From Haliscomenobacter sp. (GTDB lineage: Bacteria; Bacteroidota; Bacteroidia; Chitinophagales; Saprospiraceae): a stretch of DNA of 64,000 nucleotides. The notes beneath the pieces were generated by a model. It did no database searches. It was not told the DNA's origin and worked only from the letters and a program-made list of their open reading frames with translations. The position numbers and the translations under genes are program-made. This document shows, piece by piece, positions 8,438 to 17,600 of the stretch. The DNA lies in assembly GCA_016707205.1 (NCBI GenBank), contig JADJHZ010000005.1, positions 248,001-312,000 on the forward strand. Reading direction: 5' to 3'. How positions within the stretch are numbered: the first letter of the stretch is position 1; the number at the start of each line of letters is the position of its first letter.

Positions 8438-10027
8438 ATGAATTTTTGGTTATTTATTTTGGGGTTGTACCTCCTGATGAGCATTGGTTTGTATCCGGTA
8501 TTCAAAAAGGCCGGGCAAGCGCCCTGGAAGGCGCTGGTACCTGGTTTGAATTTCGCGGTTTGGTGCCAGCTCATTGGGCGCAAAGGGCTCCATGCCCTGT
8601 GGCTCTTGTTTCCTATCGTCAACATATTCATCTTCGCCGGCATGGCGATCGACCTGGCGCGGTCGTTTCTGAAGTTTGGCTTCGGGGAAAGCGTGCTGGC
8701 GGTCGTTGCCGCGCCGTTTTACTTTGGTTACCTTGGCCTGAATGCCAAAGACAAATACCATGGGCCGGTGCTCCAGAAAGAACGCCAGTTCAAAGAACAA
8801 TACCTTCAGGCCCAAAAAGAGGGGAATACCCGTCTGTTGACCAAACTTAACCAGGAAAATCCGTACAAAAAAGGCGCTTTACGGGAGTGGGTAGAGGCGG
8901 TCATTTTCGCGGTGTTTGCCGCTGCTTTTATTCGCATGTTCCTGATCGAAGCCTACGTTATCCCGACCCCGTCTATGGAAGGCTCCCTGTTGGTCGGCGA
9001 TTTCCTGTTTGTGAGCAAAGCCCATTACGGCATCCGCATGCCTCAAACAGTGGCCATGATCCCCCTGTTGCACAACCGCATCCCCATGTTTAACCGGGAG
9101 TCTTACCTCAAAAAACCCAGCCTGGATTACCAGCGGCTGAAGCCCCTGGAGCAAATCGATCACAACGACCCCGTGGTATTCAATTATCCCGAAGGCGACA
9201 GCGTGTACGTGTTCCCGGGCAGAACCTGGAGCATCTACGATTACCGCCGCGGCATCCCCGACCCCATGGTCAACGCGGCGATCCAGAGCGGGCAAAAACC
9301 GCTTACCACCCGGCCAATGGACAAAAAAGACCATTACATCAAGCGGTGTATCGGGCTCCCCGGCGATTCGTTAGAAGTCCGGGATCAAAAGGTATATATC
9401 AACGGCAAACGAACCCGCCAGCCCAAATACGTTCAGCATCACTATACGCTGACGAGCGCCGGCGGCCCCATCAATACCCGCAACTTCGTCAAGTGGGGAA
9501 TTTCCGAAGACGATCTTCGGGAAAATGCCGGAGACCGGATGCTGCTGATCCTCGACGAGGGGCAAAAATCCAGGATTCAGCAAATGGACCCCGGGATCAA
9601 AATCGAATCCTTCCCTTATTCCCAGCTCTACTCCTCCCCTACCCACCTCTTCCCGCACGACCCCACCCACTTCGGAAACTGGAAACTGGACAATTACGGG
9701 CCGATCTACATCCCGAAAAAAGGCCAGACCGTTAAATTAACTCCTGAAACCATTGCACTCTACCGCCGCGTGATTCAGGTGTACGAAAAAAATACCCTGG
9801 AGGAACGCAACGGCGCATTCCTGATCAACGGGAAAGCAGCTGGCAGCTATACCTTCAAACAAAATTATTTCTGGATGATGGGCGACAACCGGCACAACTC
9901 CGAAGATTCCCGCTATTGGGGCTTCGTGCCGGAAGACCACATCGTTGGCAAGCCCCTGTTCATCTGGTTCTCCTCCCATAACGGAATCCGCTGGAACCGG
10001 ATTTTTACCTCCGCCGACAAGAAATAG
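8438..10027 (+). CDS. lepB: Signal peptidase I, Bacteroidota long form
   Basis: Cleaves signal peptides at the outer face of the inner membrane. The 529-residue protein begins with several hydrophobic segments (MNFWLFILGLYLLMSIGLYP to about residue 105), the extension common in this phylum, then a membrane anchor near residue 150. The S26 motifs follow: PTPSMEGSLLVGDFLFVSK with the catalytic Ser, KDHYIKRCIGLPGD with the catalytic Lys, and MMGDNRHNSEDSRYWGFVP. A long insert between the boxes is usual for the family in Bacteroidota. The gene follows the DUF1573 gene by 113 bases. Confidence 0.93.
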   Translation: MNFWLFILGLYLLMSIGLYPVFKKAGQAPWKALVPGLNFAVWCQLIGRKGLHALWLLFPIVNIFIFAGMAIDLARSFLKFGFGESVLAVVAAPFYFGYLGLNAKDKYHGPVLQKERQFKEQYLQAQKEGNTRLLTKLNQENPYKKGALREWVEAVIFAVFAAAFIRMFLIEAYVIPTPSMEGSLLVGDFLFVSKAHYGIRMPQTVAMIPLLHNRIPMFNRESYLKKPSLDYQRLKPLEQIDHNDPVVFNYPEGDSVYVFPGRTWSIYDYRRGIPDPMVNAAIQSGQKPLTTRPMDKKDHYIKRCIGLPGDSLEVRDQKVYINGKRTRQPKYVQHHYTLTSAGGPINTRNFVKWGISEDDLRENAGDRMLLILDEGQKSRIQQMDPGIKIESFPYSQLYSSPTHLFPHDPTHFGNWKLDNYGPIYIPKKGQTVKLTPETIALYRRVIQVYEKNTLEERNGAFLINGKAAGSYTFKQNYFWMMGDNRHNSEDSRYWGFVPEDHIVGKPLFIWFSSHNGIRWNRIFTSADKK

Positions 10028-10032
10028 GGCGT

Positions 10033-10093
10033 AAGGCATAAGGTTTAAGGCGACAGGCTCAAGATGAGCCTGTCGCCTTAAACCTTATGCCTT
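10033..10093. terminator. Perfect 29-bp palindrome between convergent genes
   Basis: Arms 10033-10061 and 10065-10093 are perfectly complementary over 29 bases with a 3-base loop. It starts five bases after the lepB stop and ends 15 bases before the end of the Nudix gene. This is much longer than needed for termination and again contains the AAGGC/TTAAGG words seen in the other convergent hairpins. Confidence 0.75.
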
Positions 10094-10107
10094 CTTTGCA
10101 TTGCGCC

Positions 10108-10527
10108 TCACTTCACTTCCGAATACAAGTTGCCGTGGCGGTATTCTTCCAGGACTTTGCGCACGGTCTGCGTCAGATTTTTGGGGAGTTTGTCGAGATC
10201 GAACCATTCGGCTTCGTTGAATTTATGCGTCTCCCGGGCCTGGAGGTTGCCTTCCCATCGGTACGCCTTAAAATACAGGACAATACGTTGCTCCCCTTTT
10301 TTTGCCTTATGCAAAACGTGAACCAGGCGGAGTTCTTTTTCCTGCAGGATGATCCCGGCTTCTTCATAGGCCTCCCGGATAAGGGATTGGCGCGCCGATT
10401 CAAAGGACTCCACCGTGCCTCCTACCAGGGTGTAATTCCCTCCATTCGGCTTGGTTTGCTTCAGCAAGAGGATTTGGCCTTTATAGTATAGGATGAGCCG
10501 TGCTTTTAGGGAAACGCCTCTTTCCAT
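10108..10527 (-). CDS. Nudix hydrolase
   Basis: A 139-residue protein whose Nudix box is intact: GGTVESFESARQSLIREAYEEAGI, split here as GGTVESFE and REAYEEAGI, giving the G-x5-E-x7-REUxEExGU pattern for Mg2+-dependent cleavage of a nucleoside diphosphate linked to another group. The substrate cannot be predicted. The start MERGVSLKAR was chosen because codons further upstream overlap the promoter region. Confidence 0.88.
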   Translation of the reverse strand: MERGVSLKARLILYYKGQILLLKQTKPNGGNYTLVGGTVESFESARQSLIREAYEEAGIILQEKELRLVHVLHKAKKGEQRIVLYFKAYRWEGNLQARETHKFNEAEWFDLDKLPKNLTQTVRKVLEEYRHGNLYSEVK

Positions 10528-10582
10528 TGTTTTTGTGTTAATTTGTTCTTTGCCTGGCAGGCGCCTCGTTTCGAAGGCTTTA

Positions 10583-10590
10583 CAAAGGTA
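10583..10590 (-). promoter_or_regulatory. -7 element for the Nudix gene
   Basis: TACCTTTG on the minus strand matches TAnnTTTG and sits about 55 bases before the Nudix start. No clear -33 TTTG is found at the expected distance, so it is a partial match. Confidence 0.4.
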
Positions 10591-10841
10591 AGACAATATG
10601 AGGTATACTTGACGCGAATAAAAAGTGCGAAAATTATTTTGAACAAATATTATTTTTGCGAAGAAAACGTATCCTGCCTCACTCCGATCAATTCGGCCAA
10701 TGCCTGGCGCATTGACGTACGTTCAGAAACCCATGGGCAATCCCATCATCCGAAAAAAGTTGCTTCTTCTTGTTGTTTGGAGGCGGGCTGTTCCGTTTCC
10801 GGGTATTGCGTATCGTTTTTTTTATTGAAAACCAAGCACAT

Positions 10842-12065
10842 ATGATCTACGAGAATGTTCTCGAAACCATTGGCCATACTCCGCTGATCAAATTAAGCCG
10901 GATCGCGGCCGACCTCCCTTGTACCGTTCTTGGCAAAGTGGAGTCGTTTAATCCGGGGCAAAGCGCCAAAGACCGGATTGCGTTGTTTATGATCAATGAA
11001 GCCGAGCGCAAAGGAAAACTGAAACCGGGAGGGACCATCGTAGAAGCGACTTCGGGAAATACCGGCTTCAGTATTGCCATCGTCAGCGCCCTGAAAGGGT
11101 ATAGCTGCATCCTCACCCTAACGACCAAGGCCTCGGCAGAGAAAATCGCGCTCCTGGAGTCCATGGGCGCCAAAGTAGTCGTTTGCCCTGTCGAAGTAGA
11201 GCCCACCGACCCGCGGTCCTATTACTCTCAGGCCGAACGGATCGCCGGAGAAACCCCCAACTCGTTTTACCTCGGCCAAAACTTCAACCTGGATAATGCC
11301 GGCGCTCACTACTACACGACCGGCCCCGAGATTTGGGAAGAAACCCAGGGGAAGGTCACCTATTACGTTTGTTGCGCCGGCACCGGAGGAACCCTTTCCG
11401 GCACGGCCCGGTATCTGAAGGAAATGAATCCCAAGGTAAACGTTATTGCCGTTGACGCTTTCGGCTCCGTCCTGACGCATTATTTCCAAACCGGAGAATA
11501 CGATAAAAGCAAAATAAAGCCCTACAAAGTGGAAGGGCTCGGGAAAAATATTATCCCGGATAACCTCCACATCCAATACGTCGATCAGTTCGTTCAGGTA
11601 ACCGATAAAGACAGCGCCTTATGCACCCGCGAGCTGGCCAAAAAAGAAGGCCTCATGGTGGGCTACTCCAGCGGTTCCGCCCTGCAGGCGGTTTTCCAAC
11701 TCAAAGACCAGCTGACGCCCGACGATGTCGTCGTCGTGCTGTTCCCCGACCACGGCACGCGGTATCTGGGCAAGGTGTTCAATGACGATTGGATGCGCCA
11801 GCAAGGCTTCCTGGAAGCGGAACCCGAAAAGCAGTCCGTAGCTGTTCCCGCGCCCAAAACGCCCGAACAAAAACCGGCTCAGCCTGCCAAACCCAGCGCA
11901 GGGCCCTCTTCCGGAGAAGTTCCCGGGGAAGGTTCTCCTTATCCCTACAGCTATGAGGCGATGAAAAAGCGGTACCGGACCTATTACCGGACTTACCGCA
12001 TGAAGTACAAACGATACCTCCGGCAAACAAAGGATTCGTTCAAGCTCCTGGGGCCTACGGAATAA
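10842..12065 (+). CDS. PLP-dependent cysteine synthase-like protein with extra basic tail
   Basis: Residues 1-325 form a fold-type II PLP enzyme of the cysteine synthase / cystathionine beta-synthase group: ETIGHTPLIKL, FNPGQSAKDRIAL with the PLP-binding Lys, EATSGNTGFSIA, and GTGGTLSGTARYLKE binding the phosphate. Expected reaction: beta-replacement on O-acetylserine or serine. The C-terminus adds a Pro/Ala/Lys linker and a basic Tyr-rich segment (MKKRYRTYYRTYRMKYKRYL) in the last ~40 residues, not part of the usual enzyme. The start MIYENVLETIG fits the family. It ends six bases before hutU, so the two are probably co-transcribed. Confidence 0.85.
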   Translation: MIYENVLETIGHTPLIKLSRIAADLPCTVLGKVESFNPGQSAKDRIALFMINEAERKGKLKPGGTIVEATSGNTGFSIAIVSALKGYSCILTLTTKASAEKIALLESMGAKVVVCPVEVEPTDPRSYYSQAERIAGETPNSFYLGQNFNLDNAGAHYYTTGPEIWEETQGKVTYYVCCAGTGGTLSGTARYLKEMNPKVNVIAVDAFGSVLTHYFQTGEYDKSKIKPYKVEGLGKNIIPDNLHIQYVDQFVQVTDKDSALCTRELAKKEGLMVGYSSGSALQAVFQLKDQLTPDDVVVVLFPDHGTRYLGKVFNDDWMRQQGFLEAEPEKQSVAVPAPKTPEQKPAQPAKPSAGPSSGEVPGEGSPYPYSYEAMKKRYRTYYRTYRMKYKRYLRQTKDSFKLLGPTE

Positions 12066-12071
12066 CCCATC

Positions 12072-14117
12072 ATGACCATTTCTGACCGCGATTTTAAAGC
12101 AGCGATTCTCGAAGGCATTCCGGACGAATTGCCGCCATATTTACCCAGGGACCCCCGGGTGAGCCATGCGCCCAAACGAGACGCGGCGCATGCGCTGTCC
12201 CACGAGGAGCAACTGCTGGCGGTCCGGAATGCGCTCCGGTATTTTCCCCAGCGTCATCACGCTATTCTTGCGGGAGAGTTTTGGGGAGAACTCCAGCAAT
12301 ACGGGCGCATTTACATGTACCGCTTTCGGCCTCCGTACCCGATGCATGCCCGCCCTATCGGAAACTACCCCTCCAAAACGCCTGCTGCCGCGGCCATCAT
12401 GCTGATGATCCAAAACAATCTGGACGTCCGCGTAGCCAAACACCCCCACGAACTGATTACCTACGGGGGGAATGGCGCGGTATTCCAAAACTGGGCCCAA
12501 TACCGGCTCACAATGAAATACCTCGCTGAAATGACCGACGACCAGACCCTGGTCCTCTATTCCGGGCATCCGCTGGGGCTTTTTCCCTCCTCGCCCTCCG
12601 CTCCAAGGCTGGTGGTCACCAACGGCATGATGGTGCCCAATTATTCTTCCAAAGACGACTGGAACAAATACAACGCCCTAGGGGTCACTTCCTACGGACA
12701 AATGACGGCGGGTTCTTTTATGTACATAGGCCCTCAGGGAATCGTGCACGGAACTACCATCACCTTATTGAATGCCGGCCGGCTTCAGGGCCTTGGCGAA
12801 CACGATCTGCGGGGCAGCGTGTTTGTCACTTCCGGCCTGGGGGGCATGTCCGGCGCCCAATCCCTGGCCGCCGTGATCACCGGCGCCGTGGGCGTCATTG
12901 CCGAAGTAGATCCTGCCGCCATTGAGCAACGAATAAAGGATGGTTATATTCAAAGTGAACAGGTTTTTCAGGACCTGAACCTGCTCTTGCCTGAAATCGA
13001 ACGCTGCAGGCAGCAAAAGGAAGCCGCTTCCCTCATCTACCACGGCAACATCGTAGACCTTTGGGAAAAATTAGCTCTGGAAGGGGTAAAGATAGAACTC
13101 GGATCCGACCAAACCTCTCTGCACAACATCGACGATCTGGGGTATTGCCCGGCAGGGTATACCTATCAGCAAGCCCAGGAATTGCTGGCCCGCGACCGGG
13201 CGGCGTTTCGGGCAGCGGTAGCAGAAAGCCTCCGCAGGCACGTAGCTGCTATCAACCGGATGACCACTCAGGGCATGTATTTCTGGGACTATGGGAATGC
13301 CTTTCTTCTGGAAGCAGGGCACTGCGGCGCCGACATCTGGCAAGACGAGCGCCAGCTCGCCTACCGGTATGCGTCGTATGTAGAAGACATTATGGGGCCC
13401 CTGTGTTTTGACTACGGGTTTGGGCCGTTCCGCTGGGTTTGCGCTTCCGGAGACCCGGCAGACCTTCGGCGTACCGATGCGTTGGCAGCCGGGGTGTTAC
13501 AAGACCTTCTCCAAACCGCAGGAGAGGACATCCGCCACCAATTGACGGATAACCTCCACTGGATACAGACCGCCCAGGAAAACATCCCGGTGGTGGGGTC
13601 GCTCTCCCGGATCCTGTATGCCGATGCCGAAGGGCGCATTCGCATTGCTTCCGCGTTCAATGAGGCCATCCGGAAAGGGGAACTGCGCGGGCCTGTGGTG
13701 CTTGGACGCGATCACCACGACGTGTCCGGCACCGATTCGCCATTCCGGGAAACCGCGAATATTTACGACGGTTCAAAATATACGGCCGATATGGCGGTCC
13801 ACAACGCAATCGGAGACGCCTTCCGGGGCGCCACCTGGGTTTCTTTGCACAACGGTGGCGGCGTAGGTTGGGGAGAAGCCATCAACGGCGGTTTTGGGCT
13901 CGTGCTCGACGGGAGCGAGGAGGCGCAGCAGCGCCTGCAAAGTATGCTGTTCTGGGATGTGAATAACGGCGTTGCCCGCCGAAGCTGGGCAAGGAACCCC
14001 GGCGCCATCCACAGCGCCGAAAAGGCCATGGAATCCGAACCGCTACTGAAGATTACCCTGCCCAATTTGGTAGAGGAGGACGTCCTGCTGAACTTGCCTT
14101 CTAAAGAACGCCTTTAG
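12072..14117 (+). CDS. hutU: Urocanate hydratase
   Basis: Converts urocanate to imidazolonepropionate in histidine degradation, using tightly bound NAD+. The 681-residue length is that of the longer urocanases of Bacteroidota. Typical segments are ITYGGNGAVFQNWAQY, YSGHPLGLFPS, TSGLGGMSGAQ (NAD-binding turn) and HNGGGVGWGEAINGGFG. No other hut genes are in the window. Its tight link to a cysteine-synthase-like gene is unusual. Confidence 0.93.
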   Translation: MTISDRDFKAAILEGIPDELPPYLPRDPRVSHAPKRDAAHALSHEEQLLAVRNALRYFPQRHHAILAGEFWGELQQYGRIYMYRFRPPYPMHARPIGNYPSKTPAAAAIMLMIQNNLDVRVAKHPHELITYGGNGAVFQNWAQYRLTMKYLAEMTDDQTLVLYSGHPLGLFPSSPSAPRLVVTNGMMVPNYSSKDDWNKYNALGVTSYGQMTAGSFMYIGPQGIVHGTTITLLNAGRLQGLGEHDLRGSVFVTSGLGGMSGAQSLAAVITGAVGVIAEVDPAAIEQRIKDGYIQSEQVFQDLNLLLPEIERCRQQKEAASLIYHGNIVDLWEKLALEGVKIELGSDQTSLHNIDDLGYCPAGYTYQQAQELLARDRAAFRAAVAESLRRHVAAINRMTTQGMYFWDYGNAFLLEAGHCGADIWQDERQLAYRYASYVEDIMGPLCFDYGFGPFRWVCASGDPADLRRTDALAAGVLQDLLQTAGEDIRHQLTDNLHWIQTAQENIPVVGSLSRILYADAEGRIRIASAFNEAIRKGELRGPVVLGRDHHDVSGTDSPFRETANIYDGSKYTADMAVHNAIGDAFRGATWVSLHNGGGVGWGEAINGGFGLVLDGSEEAQQRLQSMLFWDVNNGVARRSWARNPGAIHSAEKAMESEPLLKITLPNLVEEDVLLNLPSKERL

Positions 14118-14133
14118 CATACTACCCCCATCG

Positions 14134-14505
14134 CTACCGTTTTGCTGCAACCCCGTTGATCCGGACCTTTTCCAGGCGCAGCCCTTTAACGTGTTCGATG
14201 CGGTTGCCTTTTTCCACTCCGTCAAAGCGGCACTTGCGGATATGCAATCCCTCTACCGGATGCGCTTCGTCGTACTCCAGCACCATGATCCCGCACGGGC
14301 TTTTAGTGGCCCACACGTTTTCTACCTGGATGTTTCGGATCGCAGGAATCAGCACTTGCTTTTCTCCGTCCAGGGTATAATGCATGTTCACCTTCACTAC
14401 GGCCTCCGCTACCTGTCCGACGGCGATATTCCGGAAGTAAAGATTTTCGATGCCCGCCTCTGCACCCTTGCCGGTTGGTTTTAATCCGGGAAATCGCTTT
14501 CGCCT
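14134..14505 (-). pseudogene. C-terminal remnant of a GH28 polygalacturonase-like protein
   Basis: About 120 codons with parallel beta-helix character remain: RFPGLKPTGKGAEAG, AVGQVAEAVVKVNMHY, then IPAIRNIQVENVWATKSPCG and LRLEKVRING before the stop. The ladder of IxNIxVENV repeats and the position beside pectin genes point to glycoside hydrolase family 28. The N-terminal ~350 residues and any start signal are missing; upstream DNA is A-rich and non-coding. The GH28 call rests on repeat pattern and context, not on catalytic residues, which would be in the lost part. Confidence 0.55.
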
Positions 14506-14681
14506 GCATGGGTTTGGGGGCTCCTCGCCAGAGTTTTTTTTTTTGGTTTTGGTTCACACAACCATCGTGTTTGTTATGTTTTAACCCTGCATTTGGATTG
14601 GGCATCCTTTCATTTCTGGTAATTTTTTTTGAATTTGGGGAAAATGCGCTCAGGCTCTAACCATAATTTGCGCTTCGCAAC

Positions 14682-17600
14682 ATGACCAAAAAAAAACGCA
14701 TTCACCTGTTCTACCCCTTGCTTTTACTTGGGTTGTTTGTCCTTGGGGGTAGTCGGGCAAACGGGGCCAAGCCGTACCTGCCGGAGATCGTCAACCCGCT
14801 GTTGGAAACCTGGCGGTGGAAGCAGTTTTCCAGGCTGGAAGGGAAAGGGGTCCGCTGTATTTCGGAGAGCCCGGATGGGCGGGTCTGGTTTGGAGGAGAC
14901 TCCACGCTGATGGAATACGACGGATACCGCTGGATCGACCACGACCAGGAGAATGGCCTCCTGGGGCATCCGGTGTCCAATTTACATACGGATAACAAAG
15001 GGGGCATATATGCAGCAACGCCTTTGGGAATATTTTCCTTACAGGGGGACACATGGAGTGCGTTATTTGCCCCGGAACCCTCCCTGGGTTTTAATTTTTT
15101 TCAAATCAGGAGCCTGGCGGATGGCAGTCTGCTGGTTTGTTCCAATCAAGGCTTGCTTCGGATCAAGAAAGGGCAGCCTATTCAGTTTTTCACCCTTAAC
15201 AGCATTCGGGAAACGCTGCACTCCCGCTTAAAAGGATTCCAGTGGGTATTACTTCCCGAAGAAACCGGGCGCCAGGGGCGTTTTACCGAAGTTTCCGATG
15301 CGTTGCAGGACCCTTCCGGAACGATTTGGGTGGCCATCACCCGCTCGGATGAAGAAGGGGCTATCCTGAAATTTTCCCTGGACCAGGTCCAAAACGGCGC
15401 GTTGAAAGACTACCAGCTTTGGGTCTCCGGAGGAGGCCTGACCTTTGGCGAAACGCAGCGCCTGCTGCGCAGCCGCCGGGGAGACATTTGGGTCATCAAT
15501 ACCTCTTACAAAAAAGGGATTAACGTATATGACGGCAAAAAATGGTCCTACATCCCGTTGAGCCCTCCTTTTGGCGGGGATGAATACATGAACTCCATCG
15601 CCGAAACCCATAATGGAACGATATGGATCGGCGGATTGGGACGGTTATACTCCTTCCAGAACGGAAAATGGTCTATGTACAAAGCGCCGGAGTACCGGAT
15701 ACCCGCCAATAAATTGATTCTCCGTCCCAGCCAGGGCGATAAACTTTGGGTAGCGGGAATGAATTCCAAGGTATTTTTGCTCGACTATTCAACGACCCGG
15801 TGGCTGACGTACAACAACCTTAATTTCCAGTGCGAAAGTAAATCAGGGGAAAAATGGTTTTTGGATGTCTCCGGAAAGGCCATCCTTCAAAAAGGAGTGT
15901 CCTGGACCGCCTACGCCCCTTCGGATGGCTTGATGGACGCGCCCGTGCGGCTCCTGTCGACCTCCAAAGGCCAGATATGGGCGTCCGGTTCTCACAAGGG
16001 AGTAGCGGCAACCTCTTTTTTTGAAAAGGGCAGGTGGCATACCATCACGCACCCCAGACTGTCCTGGGGAATTGACTACCGGGCCATATTCGAAGCGGCT
16101 GACGGTTCGCTCTGGTTTGGCGCCAGTGTGGATATTGATCCAGAGAAAGGACATCAGGCCGGAATCCTCCATCTGACGAACCCGCTGGACTCAAACAAGC
16201 GCTTTATTCATTTGAAGTATCAGGAAAAAGGACTGAACCAATCCAACGCTTATGGCATCGGCCAAACGAACGACGGCCGGATCTGGCTTGGAGGGGGCAG
16301 TCTGTACGCCTTTAACGGTCAAAGTTGGAGTATGGCAGAACCGGACCAGTTGCATGAGTTTGTCAATGTCGTGAACAGCACCCATGGTTTACTGCTTGTG
16401 GGATCCCGGTCTTATGGCGTATTTCTTTTTGACGGCAAAACCTGGCAACATTACGATACCCAGTCCGGTCTTACCAGCAATACGATTATCAGCATCGCCG
16501 CCCAGTCAAAAGACCGGATCTATGCCGCTACGGAAAACGATATTAGCTGCTTCGATGGATCCAATTGGACCAACCATGTGTTTCCGGAACCCTTGAACAT
16601 GGATTTCGAAGGAGGAATGATCCTTTTCAGTTCGGATGGCGCCATTTGGATCACCAAATCGCTTCGGGAATGGAAGCGAAGGGCATTCAGCTATAGCCGC
16701 GCCAGCCAGGATGCCTTCCTGCATTTTGTATCTTATCGGTACCTTCCCGACGACAAAGGTCCTGAAACACAAATCGTTGCTTATTCAGAAGAGGTGACGT
16801 CTCCTGGCAATACCTTGATCAGTTGGAAGGGAGAAGACTTTTTTTCCGAAACCCCGGCGGAAAGGCTCACGTTCTCCTATCGGATCAATGGAGGCGAATG
16901 GTCGCCGTTTTCTGCTCCAACGTACCATACCTTTTTGGGCTTGTCCAGCGGGCAATACACCTTGGAAGTACGGGCCAGGGACCTGGACCTGAACATCGAC
17001 CCGACGCCGGCGGTGATCCAATTCCGGGTGCTGCCTCCGGTTTGGAAACAAACCTGGTTTATTGGGTTGCTCCTTGCGTTTTTGCTTACGCTGGGCGTAT
17101 TTGAGTATAGGGTGCTTAAACGCAACCGGCAGTTAGCCCGGCTCAACGAATCCCTGATTGTTGTGAATACCGCCCTGGACCATAAGGGGCAGCAGATCGA
17201 AGCGCAAAACCGGGCCATTTTAGAGCAACAAAACCAGATTCTGGACCAGAAAAGGCAATTAGAAATCAGCAACGCCGGCCTGGAAGAACAAAACCAGCAA
17301 ATCCAATCGCAGCGAGACCAGTTGGAGGTCATGGTCAACAAGGTGGAAACCCTTTCCCGGGCCAAGGTCAATTTTTTCACGAATATTTCTCACGAATTGC
17401 GCACCCCGCTCACCCTGATCCTGGGGCCGGTGGAACAATTGCTCCATTCCAAAGCCGTCATAGCGACCGAAGGCAGGAAGCGGCTTTACGAGATCATCGA
17501 CCGCAACGCGTTCCGGCTGCTGAACCTGATCAATCAATTACTGGAGGTGCGCCGGATTGAAAGCAACGCCCTGGAACTCAATCTGGTCAGAGGGCATATT

